Source of the DNA: Sepiola atlantica
Taxonomy: Eukaryota; Mollusca; Cephalopoda; Sepiida; Sepiolidae
Length of the DNA stretch: 64,000 nt
Assembly (NCBI GenBank): GCA_963556195.1
Contig: OY744531.1
Coordinates: 52,534,700-52,598,699, forward strand
Reading direction: 5' to 3'
This document shows positions 36,349-47,884 of the stretch, piece by piece. The notes below the pieces were generated by a model. That model saw nothing but the letters and a program-made list of their open reading frames with translations, was not told the origin of the DNA and ran no database searches. A program made the translations under genes and the position numbers. Position 1 is the stretch's first letter; each line of letters starts with the position of its first letter.

Positions 36349-36384
36349 GCGAACAAAGCGAAAATAAAAATAAAGATATCATAC

Positions 36385-36890
36385 AAAACCTTATGTCTAG
36401 AATCGTTTTTCTTAATTTTGATTAAAATCCGTTACATGATTTTGATTCAAGAACATAGCTAAAAGTATGGCTTAAGTTTAAAGAGTTTTGGAAGGAATTA
36501 AAATTCAGGGAATCTTAATTTTTATCCAATGACTATTGATCAAATTCAATTCTAAATCTGAAATATTTTAATTTCTAAATAAGAGATGTTGTCCATATTT
36601 TCTCCTACAATCCCTTTAAAACACTGTAAAGAAACGGAAATTTAAGGAATATTGATTAACTGATGTCTAATACCTATTGATAATATTTCAGATAAATGTA
36701 TATAAATAATCACGAAGTCATTACACCCATTTCCATTTCTTTTGCATGAAACGAAATTTAACTAAATATTGTCTATATTACATATGTTTGCACCTTGGGG
36801 GTTTGTTCCAAAAAATAATAATGATCGGTTAATAGGTTAGGATTGTATCTTGTACGTACAAATATATAAACATATGCATATACCGTATTA
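36385..36890 (+). repeat. Unnamed ~480-bp dispersed repeat, copy 2
   Basis: Collinear with 19070-19545: GTCTAGAATC, AATTTTGAT, GTTACATGATTTTGATTCA, ATTCAGGGAATCTT, TGACTATTGATCAAATTCAA, ATAATGATCGGTTAATAGG and a run of ACAAATATATAAACATAT near the end. Same strand and same left neighbour type (TA/GA microsatellite) as copy 1. No protein recognised. Confidence 0.7.
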
Positions 36891-37092
36891 CAGTGAGAGT
36901 GTAATACATTATAGTTTTTCTGCCGTGTTTTAACTTCGAACTTAGGTGTGTATACCCTATGCTGATGACGTTATTTGACATCAATAAAAATCCATATCGT
37001 CTAAGAAAAGATCGTACACGAAACGGTTGTTTATGTTAAATTCTTTCAACGAATGCACATGTATCTTTCATGTATTTGTTTACTTTTGAAAT

Positions 37093-37095
<3 letters not shown>

Positions 37096-37152
<57 letters not shown>
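37096..37152. repeat. (TA)n microsatellite
   Basis: About 28 TA units. Confidence 0.95.
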
Positions 37153-37156
<4 letters not shown>

Positions 37157-38037
37157 GGTGAAATGTCCTTACTTTTAGATGGCTTGATAAATCTCATGTC
37201 AGATATTTATTAATATAATAAATATATAATACAATTCACTGGATAACTTTCCTGTAGACAGCAACCTGGTCGTCTTTATATCCAATCTAGTAAAATAATT
37301 GTTATTAACCGTCATCAAAAGTAATCAAACATTCACAATTTTTATTCTCTCATAATATTCTACATAATTCAACGGACAATAAGTATATCTCGTTACCTCA
37401 AATCCTCGCGTAGATATTTGCCTTGATAAAGGGGGGCACATTAGTACAAAGATAAAAACAAGTAACATAAACGAAAAGTATACGTTTTACTTTGTTAGAC
37501 TCCAAAACTTATTTGAGCACAATTAAAAAAAATGAAATTAAGAAACGGTAAGTAATATTTAACAAGGAAAATAGTAAGCAAATAAAATGAAAATAAATAC
37601 TAGAATGAAACCATATCAAACATAACTATTAAACAGGGCAGAACATTCCAAAGCGATGTATCTGTTGTGAGTCAAAGGACCGTTATTTTGAATAAAATCA
37701 CAAAATCGCTTTTGCGTAGTTTATATAGGTGTCTGAAGAAGAAAAGCAGTAAGACCATTCGAATTGATGAAGATAGTTTACAAGCGATCATGAAGTGTTT
37801 GGAATTGACGCCTATTTCTAAAGAATCTCCTTACTATTAACGCCCCGAAAACACTTTCAATGGAATGTAGGTTTGGTGAAGACCCTTGACGGTCTAAAAG
37901 CATCAAGTTGGACACAACGAAACAGTTCTATAACCTGCAGGCATTGTGGGGTGCAGAGTGTTGTCCTGCTTAAAGTTCCTGGAAGTTCAACAAAAATGAT
38001 AAGTATTAGTTGATAAGGAAACTCTTCGAATGTGTGC

Positions 38038-38040
<3 letters not shown>
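37153..38040. other. Unassigned stretch
   Basis: Region 37640-38000 is less AT-rich than its surroundings and may be an old transposon piece, but no motif is certain. Confidence 0.3.

Positions 38041-38121
<81 letters not shown>
38041..38121. repeat. (TA)n microsatellite
   Basis: About 40 TA units. Confidence 0.95.
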
Positions 38122-38124
<3 letters not shown>

Positions 38125-38989
38125 AGCTGTCTCGAACTGGTATTTTTCTGGAGTATTTGAATAAGCTTTAGTGTTTCCCAACAAATTAATATTATATATG
38201 AAACAATAGTACGCATTTGCCAAATTACATTGGTTTTTAATTTTAAAAAATTAAATTACAGGTACATAGTTACTGTAAATTCCGCCAGAAACACAAAAAA
38301 AGGAAAAAAAAATGAAATGAAAAAAATGTAAAAATCGCTTAATATTTTAACTAGGTTAATGTTTACACGAAATAAAAAAGTACCTACCGGTCAGGCTTTC
38401 TTTATGTGCATTGTTGTTAACCACGACACCATTTTGCTAATTTCTCTATTTTGTAATAGTAATTAAGCGTGAATGATTTCTTTGAGTGTCATCTTCTTTG
38501 TTTCCTTTTTTTCTCTTTCTATGGAAGTTACTAGATGCAATAATAAAATCATGTTAGCTAGTCTCGATCGTCTGTAACGTGTAATGATTTAATTAGTTGA
38601 TGAATTAATTATATGAGATACTCTGTATCTGCCTTAATTTAAATAAGTATTGGAAAAACAATTGTGAACTGATATATGACAATGCTCAACTATTTCCCTT
38701 TAGATAATCTGCAGCATTAGACGTTGTTAAAAGAAAAATCGTCTCACGGAAAGCGTTTTTAGGTGATCATTTCAGATTAATTCAATGTCACTAGTTGTCA
38801 AGTTCGGACAAAGTAATTAATTAAATAAATTGTAATGGTGGACGCTATTATATTGCCAATAAATGGTACTACAATAACAACGGCAGATTTATTAGGCTGA
38901 AATTAAAATTTTATTTTTTGGCTTAAATGCAATTTTTCGGTCTACCTTTTAAAATCCAGGCGACTTAATTATATACGTACTTATCTTAT

Positions 38990-38990
<1 letters not shown>
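38122..38990. other. Unassigned AT-rich stretch
   Basis: No recognised gene or repeat. Confidence 0.3.
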
Positions 38991-39071
<81 letters not shown>

Positions 39072-39221
39072 TATATGTTTATATATATATGCATATATGT
39101 TAATACATATATGTATATAAGTATATATATATGTGTATATATATATATATTTTTGTGTATATATATATATGTATATATGTATATATATATATATGTATAT
39201 ATAGATATTTATATAGATATG

Positions 39222-39267
<46 letters not shown>

Positions 39268-39350
39268 AGAGTGAGAGATATATTAGGTAGATGATGAGGG
39301 TAGACACCCAAAACGATATCGTCTGAAAGTATAAAACACTTTAATATTTA

Positions 39351-39438
<88 letters not shown>
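38991..39438. repeat. Large (TA)n block with TATG variants, then second (TA)n
   Basis: 38993-39262 is mostly TA with scattered GTATAT, GCATAT and TTTATAT variants. A second block lies at 39355-39438. It is the longest simple-repeat block in the window. Confidence 0.95.
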
Positions 39439-39441
<3 letters not shown>

Positions 39442-40094
39442 CAGCTCACAATTATATCGTACAATAAGTTCATGTCAGTTGCAGAGCAAACATATTTTAC
39501 CCATATTCTTGAAAAAAATTCACAGCATAGTTGAACAAAATACAGCTATCATACCAACACGTCGTTTGAATATTGAATAATAAACTTTCCTTGGCTTTGG
39601 AAATTGATTTTCATAAAACTCAATTTTAACTATTAAAAAATTGTTTTTATGTATGCGTATATATGTATATGTTTTTAAAAATATATTTGTATATATATAT
39701 GAATACACGCGACTTTTTTCGATCTATCTTTACTATATTAACATCAAAAGCCGTTACGTTTATTTAATTATAATAATATAAGCAAATATTGAAATTTCGT
39801 TCATATAGGCACCTCCAACTCACTTAAACAATTCTCTATATTGCTCATTTGCATATATATTCATTTTTAAGTGTTTAATAATTTAATAGTTTGTTATATA
39901 CTTTTCTACTTTTTATTGTAAATAGTCTTCTACATAAGCAATCGTTTAATCGATAGTGCTATTATTATAATTGAAAATAAAATAAAATAAAGAGATTTTA
40001 TTTAAAAATATGATAGCGTTTGAAACATTTTTAGAATTTCATTTTCAAGGGAGATAATTTACTTCCGACTTTAGTAAAGTGTCTTATATCGCTG
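39439..40094. other. Unassigned AT-rich stretch
   Basis: No recognised gene or repeat. Confidence 0.3.
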
Positions 40095-40148
40095 AAATGT
40101 CGAGAACAGATATTACATTTTGATCTTAGCCAAAACGCCACGCAACCA
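40095..40148 (-). pseudogene. U2 snRNA-like 5' fragment
   Basis: Read on the - strand, GTTTTGGCTAAGATCAAAAT followed by GTAATATCTGTTCTCG matches the U2 5' region over about 35 bases with only a few changes. The match fades beyond. A retroposed or recombined fragment, not a gene. Confidence 0.65.
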
Positions 40149-40229
40149 TAAAAAATAATTTCTGTGACTAGGCATTTTTAAATTAAAAAAAAAGAAAATA
40201 AATTGATTTAATTGTAATATTTTTTAATG

Positions 40230-40505
40230 GGCGGAGTAGTGTAGTATCGGTTCTGTTGTCATAAGACGGGCCTCCCAGGAATTACCTTCTCCGTTTTTAA
40301 GTGTGTGTAGGAGAGGGATCCTCTCAGAATGAAAAAAACAACTCGATTTAGTAAGAATATCTTTTAAATAGGAGGTCGTGGTTGTATCAGTTCTGTTTTC
40401 ATAAGACTGTCTTTCTTTATGGGTAGAGGGAAGTAGTGTTCGTTCATCATATTATTATCCTCTGTCGCGGGGGTTTCAGTATAGTAGATGTTCGTTCACC
40501 ATAAT
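40230..40505 (+). repeat. Tandem U2-derived-looking units
   Basis: AGTGTAGTATCGGTTCTG near 40239 resembles U2. GTTGTATCAGTTCTGTTTTC near 40381 and a weaker AGTATAGTAGATGTTCG near 40479 look like further copies. The first two also share CATAAGAC just downstream. Spacing is about 100-145 bases. Confidence 0.4.
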
Positions 40506-40534
40506 ACTAGCTAAGGAAAACCATATATTTGCTA

Positions 40535-40537
<3 letters not shown>

Positions 40538-40616
<79 letters not shown>

Positions 40617-40662
40617 ATGTGTGTGTCTGTGTTTGTATGTGTGTGTGCAGGTGGATGCGTGT
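40538..40662. repeat. (TA)n(TG)n microsatellite
   Basis: (TA)n to about 40601 then (TG)n-like DNA to about 40662. Confidence 0.95.
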
Positions 40663-41224
40663 GTGTGTAAGGTTACAGAGGAGACAAACATAGAGAGAGG
40701 CTGAAGAGATCCCGGTATATAAGACCAATTATAGGTCCCCTTTGTTTTGATTTGAAATGACGGTATTAATGTTATTCTGATCTTCTCTAATGCCCATATA
40801 ATTATATAAATGAATACTTTTTGTCCCGTTTACTTAACTAATTTTAAAACCATAATAGTTGCAGCTGTTTTGTTTAAATAGATTAAACGTGACATTCATT
40901 TTATTTATTTACAGAATATCTCGCGTGCAATTGGTTTTATAGTATGAAGAAAAGACTCTTGTTTCAAATGAGTTGAATTGTTACAAATTTCTATTAATAG
41001 ATGAAGAGAAATATATTTTATACTTATTTTTTTAAAATATTTAGTTGGAAATTTATTTTTTTAAATATTTAGTTGGAAATTAAATTATGTTTTCGGACAA
41101 CAAACGATTCATTTTAATATCATTGATTACTTGAAACATTTCTTATTTCAAGAGAAATATTGTCATTAACAGCAATTTATGGAAGAAAAAAGCAAACATG
41201 GAATTGCCACGGGGGTCTGCTAGT
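40663..41224. other. Unassigned stretch ending in CTGCTAGT
   Basis: Contains a 28-bp direct duplication (AAATATTTAGTTGGAAAT at about 41036 and 41065). It ends at 41226 with GGGGGTCTGCTAGT, the mirror of the end at 23619, directly against a simple tandem array. Possibly a transposon; not classified. Confidence 0.3.
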
Positions 41225-41745
41225 TAAAATAATAACAGTAATAACTTTACAATAATAATAGTAAGAAGTTAACAGTAATAATTAAACAATAATAATAGTA
41301 ACAAGTTAACAATAATAACAGTAAGAAATTAACAATAATAACAGTAAAGGGATTTCAATAATAACAGAACTAAGTTAGCAATAATATTAGTAAAAAATAA
41401 CAATTATAACATTTATTAATATTATAATTGTTAACGATAATAATAGTTAGAAGTTTACAATTAAAGCATTAAGAAATTAATAAAAATAATAGTAAAAAGT
41501 TACAAATAATAATAGAAGTAAGTTAGCAAGGAGTAAACAAGAATTATAGTAAAAAGTAAACAAGGATAGCAATAATAACTTTACAATAGTAATAGTAAGA
41601 AGTTAACAAAAATAATAGTAACATGTTAACAATAAAAACAGTAAGAAATAAACAATAATAATAAGTAGTAAACAATAATAACAGTAAAATTGCCAAATTA
41701 TAACAGTAATAAGTTAACAGTGATAATGTTACATACCGGTCCCAA
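41225..41745. repeat. AATAATAGTAAGAAGTTAAC-type tandem array, left part
   Basis: More than 20 decayed units of about 20-25 bases built from AACAATAATAATAGTAAG and AAGTTAAC. The array resumes at 42426 after a 680-base interruption. Confidence 0.85.
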
Positions 41746-42425
41746 TTAATTACCTTGGCCGGATCTCTTCAGCGTTGATAGCTCTGCCGTGGTTTTTTCT
41801 TCCTCCGTCTAGTGGCCTCCCGTTTGCTGGCGTGGAGCATCGGTCCCCTGAAACGGAAATCTCTCCAATGGGAAAGAAAGAATTCCGAGGAAGTTTCTAG
41901 AGGGTCGTGAACGATATATTGGTCTGAATATTCTTTTACTCGGGAGAGAGTGGTCATCTAATGTTGCTTCTTCTTTTCTTCATGTTTTATCTGCTAACTT
42001 CTAAATTCTGTAGACGCGACGAGATGTCGATCTTCTGTCTCATTTTTAGAGACGCAGTCTTAACTTATTTGTCTGCATCTTTGGAAATTTCATCCGCTTT
42101 CTCTCACGACGATCTTGTCGCTTCGGGCTCCCATGACGGACTGATCTCATTTCCTGTTTTCGACAACAACAAGTGACGTTACCGTCCTTTGTGCTGTCAT
42201 ACAAATCATAACCAGAGCTGGCCTGACCTTTATTGAGCATCAACTTTTGAAGTCGGCCAGGTTTCACCAGTTGTTATGACTTCTTGGGATTACTCATTCT
42301 GAGAACAAATCTATTTGTCCCAAAATGGATATCATTTCGACCTGCACTTAACTCGAACAAAGTTCACCCCTCTCACAATCAAAACTAGTGGGCCTACACG
42401 ATTTTAGGCATACAGGGCCCCTCAT
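41746..42425. other. 680-bp insertion inside the tandem array
   Basis: GC-richer DNA with no unit of the surrounding array, flanked on both sides by array sequence (GATAATGTTA left, CATAATATAAC right). Open frames of 62-73 codons on both strands show no known domain. Probably a transposed or recombined segment of unknown type. Confidence 0.5.
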
Positions 42426-42640
42426 AATATAACAATAACAGTAGAAAGTTAATAGTAAGACATTAGCAATAATAATAATGGTAAGAAGTGTACAATGATA
42501 CTAGTAAATCGTTAAAAATAATAAATGTAAGAAGTTAAAATAATAACAGTAAGAAGTTAACAATAATGACAGTAAGAAGTAAACAATTATAATAGTAAGA
42601 AGTTAACGATTATAAGAAGTTAAAATAGAAATAGCAAGAA
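42426..42640. repeat. AATAATAGTAAG-type tandem array, right part
   Basis: Same degenerate unit as 41225-41745, for example AACAATAATGACAGTAAGAA. Confidence 0.85.
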
Positions 42641-42865
42641 AGACAAAAGAAGGGTGAGCGTAAAAAATAAATCGACATTTTATTAAAAGAATGAGAAATA
42701 AAGCGTTCGCTCATTGATTTTTTAAAAATTGTTTGTTTTATCATAGTTCACCCCAAACAAAGCAGGTCGCCACTGTAGACGTAAGGGGCTATTGAGATTA
42801 AGGGTGTAAGTTTGGGGGTCGCCATGAATTGGGAGCTGTACAGCGAGATGTCGGTTTACATTAGT

Positions 42866-43336
42866 TTAAAATTTCTGCATGTCGGTACAGTCGGGGAAAC
42901 AGGAGGCAGAGAAGGAGTTCCAAAGACCGACAGCATGAGCAAGTAAACTATTGGAGAAGAAGGCTATCTGGAATCTGGGGACCTTCACAGTGATTAGATG
43001 GGATTTAGCTGATTGTCGGGTTGGTCTACTGTATTTGTGTCGAGGGGGCACAAGAGCAACATGTTCATCGGAGTACAACATATTGAAGTACTTGTAAAAT
43101 AGGCAGAAAGATGCAGCATTGTGGCGATGAGACAGGAGCTGGAGCTTGGTGGATAGTGAGCGACCTATTAAGTCGGCGACTCTTTTTTTGACCTTGTCTA
43201 AGAGGGAGAGACTAGTGGATGACGCACCAGCCAAGATGTGGAAACAATACTCCATGCATGGGCGGATGGTGGCTTTGTTAAAATGTAGGATAATGTCAGT
43301 TGTGAGAAGTTTACTAGAACGGTAGAGGGAGCCCAC
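42866..43336 (-). pseudogene. RT C-terminal domain of copy D, longest open part
   Basis: 156 residues open: GSLYRSSKLLTTDIILHFNK, PCMEYCFHILAGASS (Cys/His tail), SLLDKVKKRVADLIGRSLST, HRHNAASFCLFYKYF and a tail ending DCTDMQKF, close to the natural C-terminus. The same blocks appear in copies A, B, C and E. The domain is thought to bind nucleic acid in such LINEs; that is family knowledge, not visible here. The frame is continuous only for this part of the element. Confidence 0.85.
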
Positions 43337-44750
43337 CTTCTTTGCAGCAGTCTTGGCAACGTATTCAATGTATTTTTTTCCTATTCATGTTACCTGTGAA
43401 TGTTAAGCCGACAAGTTTCAATGTTGAACTCTCAGGTAGAGTGTTATTTGCGATGTCAATCGGTGGTTGAAGAGGTTTCATGTAGTTGCTTAAACAAAAC
43501 AGCTTTGTCTTAGCAGCATTAAAAGTTAACATCTATTTATGACCCCATTCCACTACAGCCTGGAGATCATTTTCTCATGATTTGTTCATTGCCTCGGAAA
43601 TGTAGAGCGTGGTGTCGTCAGCAAATATACCTATCTCATACTCAATGTCATCAGGGAAGTCGTTTATAAAAGTCAGAAACAGTAAATGTCTGGGTCGATC
43701 CCTGGGGTACACATGTATTTATATCATGTTGCTTAGATGAACGGCCATCAAGAACAACCTGGATCTTTCTTTTGTTTAGGAAGGATCTAATTATATTAAA
43801 CATTTGTCAAGTAATACCATAATTTTGAAAAGAAACCTTTTGTGCCAGACCTTGCCAAAGGTTTGGATATATAAAGCGCTACCGCCCTAGCTTCACCTGC
43901 CTTGTCCAGTGTATGATAGATGCGTTCAGAGTGACCGTTAGGATATCTGCAGTATGTCGTGCTTGTCTAAATTTATACTGATGTTCAGAAAGAAGTTTAG
44001 AATTAACTAAGTGCCGGATTATCACTAAGTTGATTAAGGATTAAAAGATTTTAGCAGAGTTTGGGTAGACTGATTGGCCAGTAGTTATGAGGATCAGTTC
44101 TAACACCAGAATTCTTGAAAACTTGTACAAAAGAGGCTATTTTCCAGCTATTAGTGGAGCAAGTTTCAGCAAAGCATTTCCTGTAGAGTTTGGAAAGGGC
44201 AGGGGTAAGTTCAGCAGATAATTCCTTTATAACTATTACTGGTATAAAATTAGGCTGTGTCAAAGTTTTTTATGGTGTCTCTGACCTGAGATAGGTTGAT
44301 GATCAGGTTTTCAAGTGTGGCTTCGGTTCACAATGGGAATTTAGGGAGGGTTGGTTTACAGAGTCGAAAGTGAAGTTTAAGGCGACACGCTGACAAGTAG
44401 TTCGGCTTTATCAGTTTCCGTGTAACGACATCATTGTGGTTTTATAGCGGGGGGATAGTTGATTTCCATTGTTCACTACACTATTGTAGATTTTCCAGAA
44501 ATCGCGAGAACCTAGTTTATGTTACTGAATGCGTTTTCTGGTCATCTATGTATACCTTCTCTTTACTTCACCTATCACTGCTTTACAATTATTTATTGAC
44601 TCCATAAATGGCTGTCAATTCGCAGTTGACTTATGGCGACCGTATTGTTGGAATGCTTGTCGCCTCTTGGCAATATCAGCTGCACATCTCGACGTGAACC
44701 ATTGAGGAGAGTGGGGTTTGCTAAATAATTTTTGCATCATGTCATATGCG

Positions 44751-44999
44751 TCAATGCCAGCTTTGACTCATTTGCAAAGTAATCAGCAGGAAGTGAGAAA
44801 TGTTCATTTCATGGGGCGTCGCTGATGTTATCCCTGATGGACTCAAAGTTAGCATGCTCGTAGTATCTCCTCGTTTTGAGCAATGGCTTAGCAGCTTTTG
44901 GACGTGGTTGAGGGTGATCTCAATCATTACCACAATGTAATCATCGTACCTAAGCGGGCTATTGGATTTCGTCACACAATCCTCGAACAGTGAGGTCAA
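44751..44999 (-). pseudogene. Endonuclease C-terminal fragment of copy D
   Basis: Open for 82 residues: TSLFEDCVTKSNSPLRYDDY and MIEITLNHVQKLLS correspond to the end of the APE-type endonuclease, where an SDH-type catalytic triad residue normally sits. Here the text is RYDDYIVV, so the usual Ser-Asp-His is not kept. The later residues (SPSGITSATPHEMN) run out of frame relative to the parent protein. Confidence 0.6.
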
Positions 45000-45869
45000 G
45001 AACAGATCGGGAAGTAAAGCTTGCCGGTCTACACGATCAGAAAGACGGAGGGAGGGAGAGAGCTAAGGAAAAATTATACGTAGAGTTACCAACTGAATCA
45101 GTTTAGCTGGAGAATTTCAGTCAGTCACGGTGGTGTACATTAACATCCTCAAATATATGTATTTGGACATTCGAGTCGAGTGAGAGTTCTCTATCTATGC
45201 CTTCTATGGACAGAGTTAAGCAGTCCTGAGTCGAACGATAACGGTATAAGAAATATTAGTGACTAACGCTGTGATGTAAGGTCAATCTATAGCACATGTA
45301 CGTTTGGTCATCAGATTCTAACCTATGTTCTTTAGTTAAAGAAGGGCGGGGTGTTCCGAACATAAACTCTTAGCCCGTGCATATGTTTGCCAGTCTTTAC
45401 GGTTGAGTGTAAGGTAGTCAATCATATCAAAGTGGTGAGAGGAGATTGAGGAGTGAAGGTCTTTTTTATTTAGTGCTAGTATATCCGGAGAATGTGTTAG
45501 GACAAAGGTTTATACGTCGTTGATGTTGGTTTTAGGTCTCAGGATATTTGTAAATGCGAGCCGGAGGGGTGGTAGCGGAGCTGTTTTTTGTTGAGTGTCT
45601 GTTTTAGGTTTGATTTGATTTGTTTGTATTGCCATATTTGTTTTGATATAGTGCGGGTTGAGCAAAGTTGGTGCTTGTTTGGTGCCAATAAATTCACACG
45701 ATCGGTCTATTTATCGTGACTCGGTCCATGAAGGTAGTGGCCTCAAGTAAGTTCACCGGCGATAACTGTAGGGTCACTGTTTTATGCGCGACATGGCACG
45801 TACAGCTACACACGGTATTATACAACTTATGGCGTCGGTCTAAGCTGACACAACACAGAAAGAAAGAGT

Positions 45870-46120
45870 TCGGTACATTTTTACGAACCGTTTTGTTCAC
45901 AGACGAACATCAGTAATTAGTAAGTCAATACCGGATCTTTCATTTATGGACTCCTCAAAAACCGAAAAGTTTTCTATCAGAAAATATACATAACAAATGA
46001 TTAAATAAATTAAAAGAATCAAATAACTCACATTAATTACATTTTCTCTCGTAGAAAGATATAGAAATCGCTACCCATAAAGTGCCGCCATGTTATTTTA
46101 CGGTTCGTAAAAATGTACCG
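45870..46120. repeat. Inverted repeat with perfect 22-bp arms
   Basis: TTCGGTACATTTTTACGAAC plus CG at 45870-45891 is exactly inverted at 46099-46120. Related text continues inward or outward (GTTCAC ... GTGAAC). It lies just upstream of the 5' end of LINE copy D and may be a small non-autonomous transposon. Confidence 0.65.
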
Positions 46121-46667
46121 AAGTCTTAGTTTTGAAAAGATGATCAGTAAAGTGAACAAAATATTAGTCACTGGAATGTAGCCTACTTGTCTATTTATAT
46201 ATGCTCTGTTGTTATATGTTGACAATCATCGAGCTTTTACCTTTACAGGTTGGTCTATAAAATAATATAAAGTATATGCAAAAACATATTTTCCTACATC
46301 TATCTATATATACATATATGTTTGTGCGCGTGTGGGTATTCGTATTGCTATAACAAATAAGTAAATATTTCTATTGGAAACAATAATATAAAAGGAAAAG
46401 ATTAAACAATCATGCGCCCAAACAACGAAAATTAATCCTAAAAACCAAGAACGAGAACGGTGTAATCGTCCACTAATTATATGAAAGCACGTTTGCAACT
46501 TTATAATAAAGTCTTCACCATTTAACATTTTTCAAAAAAGTATTGTTTCTCAATGTCATCTGAGGTTTAACGTTATCACAAATTGATTATAATATGAATC
46601 TGTATAAAGTATGAAATATGACGTAGAGTTTTTTAAAGAATTCTGACAGTTTTTGTTACGAATTACC
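46121..46667. other. Unassigned AT-rich stretch
   Basis: No recognised gene or repeat. Confidence 0.3.
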
Positions 46668-47222
46668 TTAACAAAGCAATGGTCTTTGTACAAGAGAATA
46701 CAATGGAGTAAGTGCTAAATTTGAAGGCTGCATTATGATTAAAACCAAAACTTCTGGTAAAAATCCATAAAACGAGTGCTTAATGTTATCACAAAGATTG
46801 TCACTGCGCATGCGTACAGATACACAAATATTGTCGCCTTTTTTTTTCTTTAATTGCCAGCCGTTGTAATTCTGACTAATGGTTGAAACAGCTGCTGCTG
46901 ATCCTTGCTCATCGTTCGTTTTTTTTATCTTGTCCCAGAACGTATGCATAAATCGCAACACTCGTCCATAAAACATTAATATGGCTCGCGTTCTTGGAAT
47001 CTTTGTAGCATCTGTTGCCGTAATTCTCCCGCCTCGATGTCGATTAGTATTCGACCATGACTTTCTCATTCCAACTGTCTTCTTGTGAACATGATGTGAT
47101 CGGTTTCCCTGGACGGCTGGAATTGAGAAATTAACGCGTGATTGATTGTTAATCGCGGACGATGCGTCTCCCATCATTATTTTGTATACACTCATTAAAC
47201 TTACTAGCGGACATATATGCAC
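46668..47222 (-). other. 184-codon open frame of unknown nature
   Basis: The longest open frame in the window that is not due to simple sequence. The predicted protein is basic, with clusters such as RHRGGR and LKKKKGD, and an Ile/Leu-rich part near the C-terminus (GFLPEVLVLIIM). There is no signal peptide or domain I recognise. It lies between the 45870 inverted repeat and a family 2 LINE. It may be chance, an old transposon ORF or an exon. Confidence 0.2.
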
Positions 47223-47317
47223 GTGCCGTGGTCAGCTATTTCACTATCAGTAGTTTCCTCTCTGTTTTTACGGCATGTCAACCCTGTTGGTTTTACGTAA
47301 TCCTCTAGCTGTACAAG

Positions 47318-47870
47318 AGTCAAATACGTCCAAAGATGGAGTACTGTTGTCACATCTGTAGAGGTGCTGCTCAGAGAACCCTTTCCTGCTTGGACAGAGT
47401 AGAAAACCGACTTCGAAATCTAGTGGACGATGTCTTCTTCTTCTCTTTACAGTCTCTTTCTTAGAGAAGAGACGTTGCTAGTCTATCGTTATTTTTATGA
47501 CAGGTGTTCGACTGAGATTCAATCCAGTAAAGAATTAACAATAAATCTCGTTTAGCTAAAACCACTGCCAATAAATTAGTTTCTCCCTCTCCTAAATGGA
47601 ACTGCCATGAAATCTGTTTGTTTCCTAGAACTGTCCATCGGTGAACATCGTACCACGGAGCTGATTTCTGGTTGACAACAACATTACTGCTTTTAAGTGC
47701 AATGTAAAGAAATTCTTGTTTAGACATCCTCCTAAATAATCAATTTCTGACCAGTTATAATCATCGCTACTAATCTCCTCAATATTTAACCGTTCACCTG
47801 ACAAACACATCCTCGAGTGGCATTTGCGCCTTGATAAGCCGTGACTCGTAAGTAAATAAAAACATTAAAT
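47318..47870 (+). mobile_element. Family 2 LINE copy c, 3' end
   Basis: Starts KSQIRPKMEYCCHICRGAAQ, the best-preserved family 2 peptide, then LSCLDRVENRLRNLVDDVF to a stop near 47463. The decayed C-terminus and 3' UTR follow, ending CCTCGAGTGGCATTTGCGCC and TTGATAAG. It is the clearest reference for the family in this window. It is truncated on its 5' side within the RT tail. Confidence 0.8.
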
Positions 47871-47884
47871 TTCTTCTTAACCCT

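Larger units (their letters stand above)
42716..45640 (-). mobile_element. CR1/jockey-like LINE, family 1 copy D, nearly full length
   Basis: The best family 1 copy. On the - strand a Met at 45635 opens MAIQTNQIKPKTDTQQKTA, followed by LRLAFTNI at the start of an APE-type endonuclease. Endonuclease text continues as DILALNKKDLHSSISSHHFD near 45480, then HIFEDVNVHHRD near 45140 (the GDFNVHH block, changed at its first residues). A linker precedes the RT at 44300-43600, where FADD is intact at 43614-43625. The C-terminal domain is the open frame 43336-42866, and the 3' UTR ends in GTGAACTATGAT at about 42720. Frameshifts and stops break it in several places, so it is defective. Sequence from 45640 to about 45860 may be its 5' UTR. 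Confidence 0.9.

Noticed and set aside
37640..38000. Possible Tc1/mariner transposase remnant (QDNTLHP-like text on the - strand)
   Set aside because: A single short phrase with no neighbouring DDE blocks or terminal repeats.
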